Notes: generated from the sequence alone by a model not told the origin. A stretch of 64,000 nt of DNA from Thiohalophilus thiocyanatoxydans (GCF_004366735.1 NZ_SOQX01000008.1:1-64000), one strand, 5' to 3'; counted from the stretch's first letter, positions 37,812 through 47,151 are shown. Made by a program: numbers and translations.

Positions 37812-38336
37812 CTATTTGACCGGTACTTTGGTCGCACCTTCAACGTCCGGAACACTTTCGGCCATGCCACCGAACTCCATTTCCTCTTCGGTGGCATCCC
37901 GGACATCCCTGATCTCCAGTTTGAAAATAACCTCCCTGCCAGACAGGGGGTTATTACCATCGATCGTGACGGACTTTTCATCCACCCTGGTCACCAGAAA
38001 AGTCTTGGTCTGACCTTTATCGTTTTCCATCAGGATAGACGTGCCGACTTCACGATATTCCTCGGGCACGTTTTCTATTGGCTCGACAATCACCAGGGAA
38101 TCGTCCCTGGGTCCATACAATTCGTTACAGTCTATCGGTACCTCGATCACATCACCTGCAAGCTTACCTTCCAGCTCTGCGGTAACAGCCGGGGCCAGAA
38201 CCTCGTTTACACCGTGGACATAACCAAGGGGATACTCGATCTTGGTCAGTACAGATCCAGTGTCTTTATCGATGACCTTGTACATGAGTTCGACGTACTT
38301 GTTGTCACCAATGACGTCTTCCATTTGTTGATTCAT
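37812..38336 (-). CDS. SlyD-like FKBP peptidyl-prolyl isomerase
   Basis: The 174-residue protein has the FKBP/SlyD layout: KYVELMYKVIDKDTG at the start, YPLGYVHGVNEVLAPAVTAE, then an inserted flap domain with NELYGPRDDSLVIVEP. The C-terminus lacks the His/Cys metal tail of E. coli SlyD and ends in VEGATKVPVK. It could be a folding helper for the nearby redox proteins. Codon use is less GC-rich than in the housekeeping block, like the apr genes upstream. Gap to the preceding gene is 67 bases. Confidence 0.82.
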   Translation of the reverse strand: MNQQMEDVIGDNKYVELMYKVIDKDTGSVLTKIEYPLGYVHGVNEVLAPAVTAELEGKLAGDVIEVPIDCNELYGPRDDSLVIVEPIENVPEEYREVGTSILMENDKGQTKTFLVTRVDEKSVTIDGNNPLSGREVIFKLEIRDVRDATEEEMEFGGMAESVPDVEGATKVPVK

Positions 38337-38403
38337 ATTACAAGCTCTAAATCTGTATTGATTAAGGTATTAAACTTAAATTAGAAAAAAGTGGTCAAAA
38401 ATA

Positions 38404-38799
38404 TCAGAATATGGAAGCCCCAAAAATCCTGACTTCACCATCCTCGAAACCCAGTACCATACGGCCCAGCCATTCACCCTCTTTCTTGGTGCTGCGAACC
38501 CGGTAGAGAATCGTAACATGTTCGCCACGGCGAATCGTCCCGAGGAAATCATAATCCTTGGAAAGACTTCTCGTCAGCTCGCTTTTGGCAAACTGCTTGC
38601 CTACCTCGACTTCATTCAGGCCGAACAGCAGGTTGTAAGAGAATTTTTTGATGAACTTACCGTACTGGCCTTTGTTGGAATATTTGATCAGCTCTTCCCA
38701 CATGGGATGTGCAATAGCCAGCAACTCCTCATCAGGCATATCAATAATATTCGTCCACTCTTGTGTTTCGCTTGATGCTTCAGTTGTCATAGTCGTCAT
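38404..38799 (-). CDS. Unassigned protein encoded directly behind aprA
   Basis: This 131-residue protein is soluble and without Cys. It has a segment AHPMWEELIKYSNKGQYGKF followed by beta-rich stretches (TIRRGEHVTILYRVRSTKK, WLGRMVLGFEDGEVRIFG), loosely like an NTF2 fold. I do not know its function. ATG 38799 begins MTTMTTEASSETQEW. An in-frame TTG at 38838 has a better ribosome site (AAGGG, 6 bases) and would add 13 residues. It follows aprA by about 135 bases with a hairpin between, and its codon use resembles the apr genes. Context suggests a helper for APS reductase or its regulation. Confidence 0.75.
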   Translation of the reverse strand: MTTMTTEASSETQEWTNIIDMPDEELLAIAHPMWEELIKYSNKGQYGKFIKKFSYNLLFGLNEVEVGKQFAKSELTRSLSKDYDFLGTIRRGEHVTILYRVRSTKKEGEWLGRMVLGFEDGEVRIFGASIF

Positions 38800-38863
38800 A
38801 TATCTATTGCTGCCAAAATCAGTCTTCCAGTTAAGCAAACAAGGCCCTTAAAACTTTTCCAAC

Positions 38864-38912
38864 CGGAAAAGAAACACCAGCAACCCCTTTAGTAACAAGA
38901 AGTTGCTGGTGC
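38864..38912 (-). terminator. Terminator or attenuator between aprA and the next gene
   Basis: CACCAGCAAC (38875-38884) and GTTGCTGGTG (38902-38911) form a perfect ten-base-pair stem with a 17-base loop. On the minus strand it is followed by TTTCTTTTCC. Placed 23 bases behind the aprA stop, it may end most aprMBA transcripts or protect their 3' ends while letting some read on. Confidence 0.75.
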
Positions 38913-38934
38913 TTCACGGCCTTCAAGGCATATA

Positions 38935-40803
38935 TTATTCGTTTTCGTCTACCAGGTGATAACAAGGAGCTTTCTCCATTGTGTATTCACCTGTTTGGGG
39001 ATCACGACGAGAAACGGTCAGTACATGCCAGTTTTCATCATCCAGCTTCAACGCATCACCACGGTAGTAGTACCCGGGCCAACGCGTTTCCTTACGGAAC
39101 AGAGTATGGTGCATTACAGCCTCTGAAGCACGATGACGATGTTTCAGTTCCCATGCACGCAAAAGTTCGTGTGTATCTTTTGCGGCAAGTTTACCCAGAT
39201 CTTCTTCCATGATGGCCAGTTTCTTCAGACCAATGTGCAGAAGTTTTTCGTTGGTCATGTAGTTGACGCTCGCGCCACCACAGTACTCGTCCATCAGCTT
39301 CTGCAGACGATCCAGACCCTGGCGAGGATTGATGTAGTTCGGGTTAACATCACCGGCAGTGATCTCGTTGCGATAAATCTTGTAGTGCTCCATCGGCTTG
39401 TAGATCTCTTCCTTGCGGTCATTAATCTGCTTCTCGGAGACTACGATACCTTCGGCTTTGCCGTCATCGATGTATTTGCAGGCAGCCTTGGCAGCCAGAC
39501 GACCTTCGGTAAAGGAACCGGAGGAGAAGGCATGCGGCGTACCGCCCACTGCGTCGCCGGCACCAAACAGACCTGCAACGGTGGTCATACGGTTGTATCC
39601 CCAGAAGTATTCATCCGGTGAAACATCCTCGGGACCTGAACACCATGCGCCACAACCGGTGGCGTGTGAACCCATAACATAGGGCTCGGAGGTGGTCAGC
39701 TCGGGGTTTTCGTTCTTGGGATCCACGTCGGTGGCCGCCCACAGTACCGCCTGACCGACGGTCATACCCAGGAAGTTATGCCAACCGATCTCTTCGAGAT
39801 GCGGATCCTGGAAGGCTTCCATCGTGACCATGTGAATCGGACCACGACCGGCATTCACCTCGGAGATCAAGGCATGGTTACGCAGGCAGGTCGGAATCGG
39901 ACGATGGGTTACGTGTGACGCATCCGGATCCAGGTATTCCTTACCGACGATTTCCTGCAGACCGGGCCACCACTTGGACTCATACTCTTCGCCATAGGCG
40001 TTCTGGGTATAGGTCTTGAGATGGAGGAAGTAGGCACCGACCGGACCGTAACCGTCTTTGAAACGAGCCAGTACGATACGGTTTTCCATCTGGGTCATTT
40101 TTGCGCCGGCTTCGATCAACAAACCGTACGCTGAACCGGAGGACCATGGTGCGTACCAGACACGACCGGCACCTTCTCCTACGGAACGCGGCTTGAAGAT
40201 ATTGGAAGCACCACCGGCGCCCACGATAACGGTCTTGGACTTGAATACGTGGTAGTTACCGGTACGGACGTTGAAACCAACGGCACCCGCAACACGGTTT
40301 TCCTTGGCTTCGTCCATCAGCAGGTGGGTGACACAGATACGGTTGTAAACTTCGTCCGCGGATTTCTTGGCGGCTTCGGCCACAATCGGCTTGTAGGACT
40401 CACCATGAATCATGATCTGCCAGCGACCTTCACGCTGATAGGCACCGGTATTGGGATCGCGCATCAGCGGCAGTCCCCATTCCTCGAACTGATGCACAGC
40501 CGAGTCAACGTGACGAGCCATATCAAACAACAGGTCTTCACGCACCATACCCATCAGGTCGATACGCGCGTAACGCACGTGATCTTCCGGATTATTTTCA
40601 CCGAAACGCGTTCCCATGTAGCAGTTGATAGCGTACAGGCCCTGTGCAACCGCACCGGAACGATCAATGTTTGCCTTTTCGGCGATAACAATCTTCTTGT
40701 CCTGACCCCAGTATCTGGCTTCGAATGCAGCGCCGGTACCACCCAGGCCCGCACCTGCTACCAGAATATCAATATTGTCTTCTGTTATTGTTTTATAAGC
40801 CAT
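38935..40803 (-). CDS. aprA: Adenylylsulfate reductase alpha subunit AprA
   Basis: The 622-residue flavoprotein belongs to the fumarate-reductase-like family. The FAD-binding start is DILVAGAGLGGTGAAFEARY (about 12-31), and NIDRSGAVAQGLYAINCY, GWHNFLGMTVGQAVLWAATD and AGDAVGGTPHAFSSGSF are typical of AprA. It interconverts APS with AMP and sulfite. In sulfur oxidisers it runs towards APS. It is the third gene of aprM-aprB-aprA; the ATG overlaps the aprB stop by one base. The order aprMBA is that described for purple sulfur bacteria such as Allochromatium (lineage I, using AprM instead of QmoABC). Confidence 0.97.
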   Translation of the reverse strand: MAYKTITEDNIDILVAGAGLGGTGAAFEARYWGQDKKIVIAEKANIDRSGAVAQGLYAINCYMGTRFGENNPEDHVRYARIDLMGMVREDLLFDMARHVDSAVHQFEEWGLPLMRDPNTGAYQREGRWQIMIHGESYKPIVAEAAKKSADEVYNRICVTHLLMDEAKENRVAGAVGFNVRTGNYHVFKSKTVIVGAGGASNIFKPRSVGEGAGRVWYAPWSSGSAYGLLIEAGAKMTQMENRIVLARFKDGYGPVGAYFLHLKTYTQNAYGEEYESKWWPGLQEIVGKEYLDPDASHVTHRPIPTCLRNHALISEVNAGRGPIHMVTMEAFQDPHLEEIGWHNFLGMTVGQAVLWAATDVDPKNENPELTTSEPYVMGSHATGCGAWCSGPEDVSPDEYFWGYNRMTTVAGLFGAGDAVGGTPHAFSSGSFTEGRLAAKAACKYIDDGKAEGIVVSEKQINDRKEEIYKPMEHYKIYRNEITAGDVNPNYINPRQGLDRLQKLMDEYCGGASVNYMTNEKLLHIGLKKLAIMEEDLGKLAAKDTHELLRAWELKHRHRASEAVMHHTLFRKETRWPGYYYRGDALKLDDENWHVLTVSRRDPQTGEYTMEKAPCYHLVDENE

Positions 40804-41285
40804 TAGTAGTACACCCCTGCTTTCATCTTTAATCCGTTTGATTTCAAGGTGTGTATATCCCCTTCATCAAGACGAATATATTTCGGTTCGTTAAATAACA
40901 ACTCGCTGTCACGCATTTCCTTGGTAGGACCTTGTACCTGAGCGAGCTTGGGAATGTGTTCACCCCATGGCTTTGTTGTAATAGGTGCAAGCAGTTCCAT
41001 GTCTTTTTGACCGTTGCGGAACTTGATGCGCCACGCAATGACGCCTTTTTCCTCATCGCGGTCTACACGGACCGAGTGACCCAGGGGTGCGAAGTCTGCA
41101 TAACCGCGCACATCAATGGCGTGCATCGGGCAGGCTTTTACGCAGGAGTAACACTCCCAGCACATATTGGGTTCAATGTTGTATGCACGACGAGTTACCT
41201 TATCGATGTGCATGATGTCCGAAGGACAGATATCGACGCAATGACCACAGCCATCACAACGCGTCATATATACAAATGTAGGCAT
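40803..41285 (-). CDS. aprB: Adenylylsulfate reductase beta subunit AprB
   Basis: The 160-residue ferredoxin-like subunit has two [4Fe-4S] motifs: CDGCGHCVDICP (about 10-21) and CWECYSCVKACP (about 42-53). The C-terminal segment (EPKYIRLDEGDIHTLKSNGL) wraps around AprA in known structures. It passes electrons between the AprA flavin and the membrane partner. It lies 47 bases behind aprM and overlaps aprA by one base. Confidence 0.97.
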   Translation of the reverse strand: MPTFVYMTRCDGCGHCVDICPSDIMHIDKVTRRAYNIEPNMCWECYSCVKACPMHAIDVRGYADFAPLGHSVRVDRDEEKGVIAWRIKFRNGQKDMELLAPITTKPWGEHIPKLAQVQGPTKEMRDSELLFNEPKYIRLDEGDIHTLKSNGLKMKAGVYY

Positions 41286-41332
41286 AGTATTTCCCCTGTT
41301 AATATCTAATTCGATTGACCACTAACTATGAT

Positions 41333-42181
41333 TTAGTAGTGCTGAGGCGCCTCGCGCTTGATACCGAGCCCCATATTCTGAGGGTTCTTGCCCATATATT
41401 CAGGAATATCCGGGAATTTCGCCTGTACCGCAGGATCTGACAGATCGTACTCAGCAGGCAGATTCTCTCTGGAACCATCCGCTTTGATCATCCGTTTCTG
41501 GAAGGCCGCTGCCGGCTTGAAGAACATGTGGGCAAATTTGGACCACAGCACGGTGCTGAACAGAATAGTGGTGGCTACGATAAACAGAACAAAGAACAAC
41601 ATACCCAGGCCGCTAGCGCCACCGGACTGGAAGATGGACCAGAGCAGGCCAAATGTCGACATGGCTAACAGGGACAGGATAAAGATATCGGCCTGACGCA
41701 ATTGATACCATTTAACAGCTTCTGCGGCGACATCCACGCGGATGAAAAACCAGAACCAGTAGCCACCGACAACAAGCATCAGCGCACCAAGATGCCACAG
41801 GAAAGGTACAGTCCCGGAGGAAGTGTCCGCGCCGAAAATCATCATCACGGTTGTCACGACAAAGATAATGAAGCCGTACATGGTCAACAGATGAGAGATT
41901 CTGCGGCGAATATTACAGAACTCGGAAGAAGTGATAACTTCACTGGCTACGGTTTTGACCAGCAGTGATGCTTTTTCACCACCACCGACTGTTCGCTTGG
42001 CAGCCTTCTGCGACTTTTTCGAGTTTTCGAAAAAGTACTGGGCACTTTTCTTGTGCAGCATATCCAGCACTGTACCCAGCACCACGAGGATTATCATCAA
42101 AATGATGTAACCCTGCATGATCTCGGGAGATATCAATGCTGTTAGTTCAGAGAAGGGGTTGGTGGTCAGCATATGAGACAC
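41333..42181 (-). CDS. aprM: AprM, membrane partner of APS reductase
   Basis: The 282-residue protein has about five hydrophobic spans (about 22-42, 95-115, 125-147, 165-182 and 195-215) and resembles NarI/HdrE-type quinone-interacting subunits. RRRISHLLTMYGFIIF and FLWHLGALML carry His that could bind haem. The C-terminal 60 residues are soluble. In purple sulfur bacteria aprM stands first in aprMBA and is thought to link APS reductase to the quinone pool; direct proof is limited. The assignment rests on position and topology. Confidence 0.85.
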   Translation of the reverse strand: MSHMLTTNPFSELTALISPEIMQGYIILMIILVVLGTVLDMLHKKSAQYFFENSKKSQKAAKRTVGGGEKASLLVKTVASEVITSSEFCNIRRRISHLLTMYGFIIFVVTTVMMIFGADTSSGTVPFLWHLGALMLVVGGYWFWFFIRVDVAAEAVKWYQLRQADIFILSLLAMSTFGLLWSIFQSGGASGLGMLFFVLFIVATTILFSTVLWSKFAHMFFKPAAAFQKRMIKADGSRENLPAEYDLSDPAVQAKFPDIPEYMGKNPQNMGLGIKREAPQHY

Positions 42182-42589
42182 TTCCTCTTAGTATTTTGTT
42201 TATGATTTGTAACTTACGTCGTTACACCCGCAATACCGGGCCAAGGTTAACATTGCTCTTGCAGTTCGACCAGACAATCACGATAAACGTTTTTTATCCG
42301 TCATTCCGAAAGTTGATAATAGCCTCGCACTGAGAGGGGCGGTGAAGCCAGATATTGTAGCGCGTAGCGGCTCCCGGTGCCAGACGACCGTGGCCTCCGA
42401 GTGCAATTACGAACTCACGCCTCACCTCCTATTTAAGTAATCACTAATATTGAAATTGGCCGTGGTCGACTTAGACCCTTTCTAAGAGGCAGCGAGACGG
42501 TTGCTCAAATAGGCACGGCCTGCCTGCCCTGATCGCATGTGTCTGGCTGAACTTCTGCCCAGACGGTGATCGTAAACCCTGTACACAAC
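42182..42589. other. Upstream region of aprM, no gene seen
   Basis: About 400 bases without a supportable frame. The aprM promoter should lie in 42182-42300, which includes AT-rich CACGATAAACGTTTTTTATC, but I cannot define its boxes with confidence. A short inverted stretch, GTGCCAGACGACCGTGGCC, lies near 42380. Confidence 0.35.
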
Positions 42590-42995
42590 TTCGATTGACA
42601 AAACGCCCGGCCAAATGGGGATACCCCGGGGTGGAATCCGGGCGAATATCGCCATCGAGCCCGGCCCGGGACAGGAGTCGGGGTAGGACTATCCGTGCCC
42701 GTGGCCGTGGTGCCGAAGAGGCCTCACGGGGTGGTTCGCCCCGGCAATCGGGTGCTGACCGACCGCCACATCCCGATCCGGGTGCTGGAGACCGCCGGCG
42801 TTCTACCTCCCGCCCGGGGAGATCGATTTCACCCCTGCTCCGGCACGATGCGGGCCAGACCCTGTGCGAATAGAAAGGCCGGGCCGATTATTTCCGGGCT
42901 GAACTCGACGGCCGGATCGTCTCGCACCTCGCCTGGAGCTATCCCGAACCGTTCGACGGCTTTGGTGCAATCAAGGATTATGGAGCGTCTGTCCG
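42590..42995 (+). pseudogene. Decayed DUF427-domain gene
   Basis: Fragments of a DUF427 protein appear in order but in different frames: NIAIEPGPGQESG near 42640, RVLETAGV near 42780, FYLPPGEIDF near 42800, then LCE-stop-KGRADYFRAELDG and AWSYPEPFDGFGAIKDY at 42862-42985. The family normally has CEWKGxAxY, so the TAG at 42871-42873 probably replaces a Trp codon (TGG). At least two frameshifts and this stop mean it cannot make the protein. The following 270 bases show no gene. Confidence 0.7.
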
Positions 42996-43269
42996 GAAAA
43001 GTGCGCCGGCGCGGAGATCTGGGCAGCCTCGGAATGGCAACGCTTCAAGGAGCTACGGCACGATATGCCGCAGGCGGCGTAAAAGGTCTCTATCACCGCC
43101 AGAAACCGATGCATCACGCCGGCGCAGAAGAACACCGCAAACACGCTCCTGGCTCCCTTCTGCGCCTGACGCTTGTCAAACACCGGGCTCAGTCAGGGCA
43201 CAGGTTTGTCTAATAAAAGAGAGAAACAATTGTACCCGCTTCCCGGTTTTCCTCTCATCCGTCCGGCGA

Positions 43270-43581
43270 TTATTCCGGATAGGGCTCCATCTCCAGTTTT
43301 TGCAAATGGTGTCCCAGCATATGAATCGACCCGTTATGGCGACGCTCCCCGCTGCTGGTAAATTCAAAGCCATACACCCGATAAAGCGTCAGGGCACCGC
43401 GTGGCCCGCGTCGCAGCCGCAGCTTGTGCAGCGCAACGCTGTCGTCGAGAAACTGGACCCCGGCCTCGTGGCACGCCCGGATGCCGGCCCGGCGCGCGAT
43501 CTCCTTGCTGCCCATCCCCTTCCACCACAATACTGCCAGCAGGGCGATAGGGATAAAAACAAGCAATCCTGTCAGCGTCAT
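43270..43581 (-). CDS. DUF3301-family small membrane-anchored protein
   Basis: The 103-residue protein has one N-terminal membrane span (LTGLLVFIPIALLAVLWW). The conserved DUF3301 region follows: VQFLDDSVALHKLRLRRGP, then RVYGFEFTSSGERRHNG. Function is unknown. It is convergent with no nearby partner on its strand and stands about 360 bases from the start of the ligase fusion gene. Confidence 0.82.
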   Translation of the reverse strand: MTLTGLLVFIPIALLAVLWWKGMGSKEIARRAGIRACHEAGVQFLDDSVALHKLRLRRGPRGALTLYRVYGFEFTSSGERRHNGSIHMLGHHLQKLEMEPYPE

Positions 43582-43940
43582 TCGATCCAGTCCATTTCAT
43601 GCCGCGCAGGCATGGAAAGATTATTCATGTGTGGATCTATCCCCGTCCGGTTTAGCTGCCGCCCCACTTTTGTTCGGGCCTGGCCCTGTGATTGAAACAA
43701 TCGAATCACTCGCCATTAACCCGGAAACAAAGTATAGATTTATCAAACTGATATACAGCGCCGATTATGGCGCACTTCTGCGGTGGTTCTCCTACAATCA
43801 GAACAGAGGGCCAGGCCGGGTAATTCTCCCCCGGAGTACTGTTGTTGGTATCAACCGCCCGGCAAGCCGGCTCAATAAAGGGTAACACCGATAGCGAACA
43901 TCCCATACGAAACGGCCAATGGAGCTCACGCGATAACCCC

Positions 43941-46772
43941 ATGACCCGCCAGACCCACCGCGTATCAAACACCGACGCCGACCTCCAGCAGCGGCTGTTG
44001 GATACCGTGCGCGCGCTCAGACACGAGCTGCATCCCGATAGCGATGACAGCGAGGTTCAGCTCGATGCCGCACTGGAACGCGAGCTGGGTTTTGACAGCC
44101 TGTCCCGCGCGGAACTGCTCGCGCGTCTGGAACGTGAATTCCACATCGGCCTGTCCGAACAACAGCTGGCCAGCGCCGAAACCCCGCGCGATCTGCTGCG
44201 GGCCGTGACCCGCGCCGCGCCGCAACTTGCCCAAAAACGGGAACGATCGCCGCCGGCGGCGGCACCCGCCAACCGCCCGGAAGCCCGGGCCGCGCCCCAC
44301 GAGGCCACGACCCTGACCGGGGTGCTCGACTGGCATGTGCAGACCCAGCCCGAGCGGGTGCAGCTCTATCTGTATGACGAAGACGCGGATCCGCAACCGA
44401 TCAGTTACCAGGCCCTGCGCGACGGCGCGCTGGCCATCGCCGCGGGCTTGCTGGCGCACGGGGTCAAACCGGGCCAGACCGTGGCCATCATGCTGCCCAC
44501 CGGCCGGGACTACCTGGGGTGTTTTTTCGGCATTTTATATGCCGGCGCGATTCCGGTGCCCATCTATCCGCCGGCACGGCCCTCGCAACTGGAGGAGCAT
44601 CTGCAACGCCACGCCGGCATCCTGGCCAACGCTGCGGCGGTGCTGCTGATCACCATGAGCGAGGCCCGATCGCTGGCGCGCCTGCTCAAGTCCCGGGTGC
44701 AGACGCTGGACACCATCGTCACCCCGGACGATCTGCACCGGGAACCGGCCACGCTGTTGCCGCCGATCACCTCACAAGATATCGCGTTTATCCAATACAC
44801 CTCCGGCAGCACCGACCAGCCCAAGGGCGTGGTGCTCCGTCACGCGGATCTGCTGGCCAACATTCGTGCCATGGGCCACGCCATACGGGCGGATTCCACC
44901 GACGTGTTCGTCAGCTGGTTGCCGCTTTATCACGATATGGGCCTGATCGGCGCCTGGCTCGGCAGTCTGTACTATGCGATGACCCTGATACTGATGTCAC
45001 CGCTGACATTTCTGAGCCGTCCGCAGCGCTGGTTATGGGCCGTGCACCACCATCGCGGCACGATCAGCGCCGGCCCCAATTTTGCCTACGAATTGTGCCT
45101 GAGCCGCATCCCCGATGAAGCGCTCGCCGGTCTGGATCTGGGGTCCCTGCGCCTGCTGTTCAGCGGCGCCGAACCGGTCAGCCCGCAGACCGTCCGGCGT
45201 TTCAACCAGCGCTTCGGGCACTATGGTTTGCATCCGACGACGCTGGCGCCGGTGTACGGACTGGCCGAAGCGGCCGTGGGCCTGGCGTTTCCGCCGCTGG
45301 GGCGCGGCCCGCTGATCGATCGCATCGAGCGCGACATTTTTATGCAACAACATCGCGCGCAACCCGCCGCCGGGGATGACGCCAAGGCCCTGGAATATGT
45401 CGCCTGTGGCCAGCCGCTGCCGGGGTATGAACTGCGCGTCGTCGACGACAGCAGTCGCGAGTTACCCGAGCGGCAACAGGGCCGTCTGCAGTTTCGCGGG
45501 CCGTCCGCCACCAGCGGTTACTATCGCAATCCCGAAGCCACCCGCGCCCTGTTCGATGACACCTGGCTGGAAACCGGCGATCTGGCCTATATCGCCGGGG
45601 GCGATGTGTATCTGACCAGCCGCATCAAGGACGTCATCATCCGCGGCGGGCGCAATATTTATCCCTACGAAACGGAACACGCCATCGGTGAGCTCGAAGG
45701 CGTACGCAAAGGCTGCGTGGCGATATTCGGCAGCGTGGATCCGGAATCCGGTACCGAACGGCTGGTGGTGATGGCCGAAACCCGACTGACCGACTCCGCC
45801 GCGCGCGCCGATCTGCAAACCCGGATTCGCCACACCAGCCACGATCTGCTCGGCATGCCGCCGGACAATGTGGTGCTGGCGCCGCCGCGCACCATTCTCA
45901 AAACTTCCAGCGGCAAAATCCGTCGCCCCGCCACCCGCGAGCTGTACGAACAGGGCCGAATCGGTGACAAGCCCCGGCCGGTCTGGTGGCAGATCGCCCG
46001 CCTGATTAGCGCCAGTCTGCTACCGGAAACGCGCCGGATCGGGCGCAGCCTGCGCCAGCTCATGTACGCCGCCTATGGACAACTGCTGTTCTGGCTGCTG
46101 GCGCCCGTAATCTGGACGCTGGTGGTGATACTGCCGCGCGAGTCCTGGCGCTGGGCCGTTATGCGACGCGGCGCGCGACTGCTGTTGCGCCTGGCCGGCG
46201 TGCCGCTGCAGGTACACGGGACTGAACGCCTGGCGGGTGATGGCGCCCGGGTAATCGTTGCCAACCATGCCAGTTACCTGGACGGGATCGTGCTGGTCGC
46301 GACGCTGGATCGCCCGTTCAGTTTCATCGCCAAAAGGGAACTGCAATCGCAATGGCTGGCCGGTCTGTTTCTCAAACGCATCGGCACCCGGTTTGTGGAA
46401 CGCTTTGACAAACAAAAGGGCATGCTCGACGCCCGGCGGATTGCCGAGCTGGCAGGTCGCGGACGCAGTCTGCTGTTCTTCCCCGAAGGCACGCTGCGAC
46501 GCATGCCGGGACTGATGGCCTTCCACATGGGCGCCTTCGCCGCCGCGGCACAGGCCGATATCCCGGTATTGCCGATCACCCTGCGCGGCACCCGTTCCAT
46601 CCTGCGCGGTGATACCTGGTTCCCGCGCCATGGAGCGGTAAGCGTCTTGATTGGCGAACCGATCGCACCGGACGGCAGTGACTGGGCCGCGGCGGTGCGG
46701 CTGCGCGATACCGCCCGCAACCGGATACTCAAACAACTCGGCGAACCGGATCTGGCGGGGGAACTATCCTGA
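43941..46772 (+). CDS. ACP / fatty-acyl-AMP ligase / acyltransferase fusion
   Basis: The 943-residue protein joins three activities. An acyl-carrier domain (about 10-90) has the pantetheine site LGFDSLSRAELL (Ser53). A FAAL-like AMP-ligase (about 115-690) shows YTSGSTDQPKGVVLRH (about 285-300), YGLAEAAVGLAFPP and ILKTSSGKIRRPATRELYEQ. A PlsC-type acyltransferase (about 735-940) has NHASYLDG (H-x4-D, about 774) and FPEGTLRRMPG (about 846), next to two hydrophobic segments. It could activate a fatty acid, load it on its own ACP and transfer it to a lysophospholipid. I choose ATG 43941 because the conserved sequence starts there. Confidence 0.88.
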   Translation: MTRQTHRVSNTDADLQQRLLDTVRALRHELHPDSDDSEVQLDAALERELGFDSLSRAELLARLEREFHIGLSEQQLASAETPRDLLRAVTRAAPQLAQKRERSPPAAAPANRPEARAAPHEATTLTGVLDWHVQTQPERVQLYLYDEDADPQPISYQALRDGALAIAAGLLAHGVKPGQTVAIMLPTGRDYLGCFFGILYAGAIPVPIYPPARPSQLEEHLQRHAGILANAAAVLLITMSEARSLARLLKSRVQTLDTIVTPDDLHREPATLLPPITSQDIAFIQYTSGSTDQPKGVVLRHADLLANIRAMGHAIRADSTDVFVSWLPLYHDMGLIGAWLGSLYYAMTLILMSPLTFLSRPQRWLWAVHHHRGTISAGPNFAYELCLSRIPDEALAGLDLGSLRLLFSGAEPVSPQTVRRFNQRFGHYGLHPTTLAPVYGLAEAAVGLAFPPLGRGPLIDRIERDIFMQQHRAQPAAGDDAKALEYVACGQPLPGYELRVVDDSSRELPERQQGRLQFRGPSATSGYYRNPEATRALFDDTWLETGDLAYIAGGDVYLTSRIKDVIIRGGRNIYPYETEHAIGELEGVRKGCVAIFGSVDPESGTERLVVMAETRLTDSAARADLQTRIRHTSHDLLGMPPDNVVLAPPRTILKTSSGKIRRPATRELYEQGRIGDKPRPVWWQIARLISASLLPETRRIGRSLRQLMYAAYGQLLFWLLAPVIWTLVVILPRESWRWAVMRRGARLLLRLAGVPLQVHGTERLAGDGARVIVANHASYLDGIVLVATLDRPFSFIAKRELQSQWLAGLFLKRIGTRFVERFDKQKGMLDARRIAELAGRGRSLLFFPEGTLRRMPGLMAFHMGAFAAAAQADIPVLPITLRGTRSILRGDTWFPRHGAVSVLIGEPIAPDGSDWAAAVRLRDTARNRILKQLGEPDLAGELS

Positions 46773-47151
46773 ATGCCGGACATTCCGGGGCGACATTTTT
46801 GCGATTGGACAAAAATGCAAAACGCCGCACTGATTACCGAGAGGCTATATTCTGGCTGCACCTACCACAGAATTCCTGCCAAATGGGTTCACTCCCTGCC
46901 GTTTGCCCACAGCAACGCGACGAAGAATCCACAACTTGATCAATCCATATTCCCACCATCAAGCAGCATGACTCTCAAACGCCGTTGCCTTCGCGACGGG
47001 TGATATTCGTCTGTCTTTCTTCTTCTCAACCGCACTTTGCGCACACGGATTATTGATAATGAGAAAATCTGTGCCCGAGGGCGGTACCCCTGGCGCCCGT
47101 ACCGACTATGCTTTGATATAGCAGTTACCGATTCAGCACGGAGGAAATGCC
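46773..47151. other. Spacer before the host-attachment family gene
   Basis: No gene seen. GCCCGAGGGCGGTACCCCTG and following GCGCCCGTACC could form a weak hairpin near 47075-47103. The promoter of the next gene is probably in 47020-47130, where TTGATAAT and TTGATATAG occur. Confidence 0.35.

Noticed and set aside
43176-43373. Minus-strand frame of 65 codons overlapping the DUF3301 gene
   Set aside because: It overlaps the better supported DUF3301 frame in another phase and shows no recognisable sequence.
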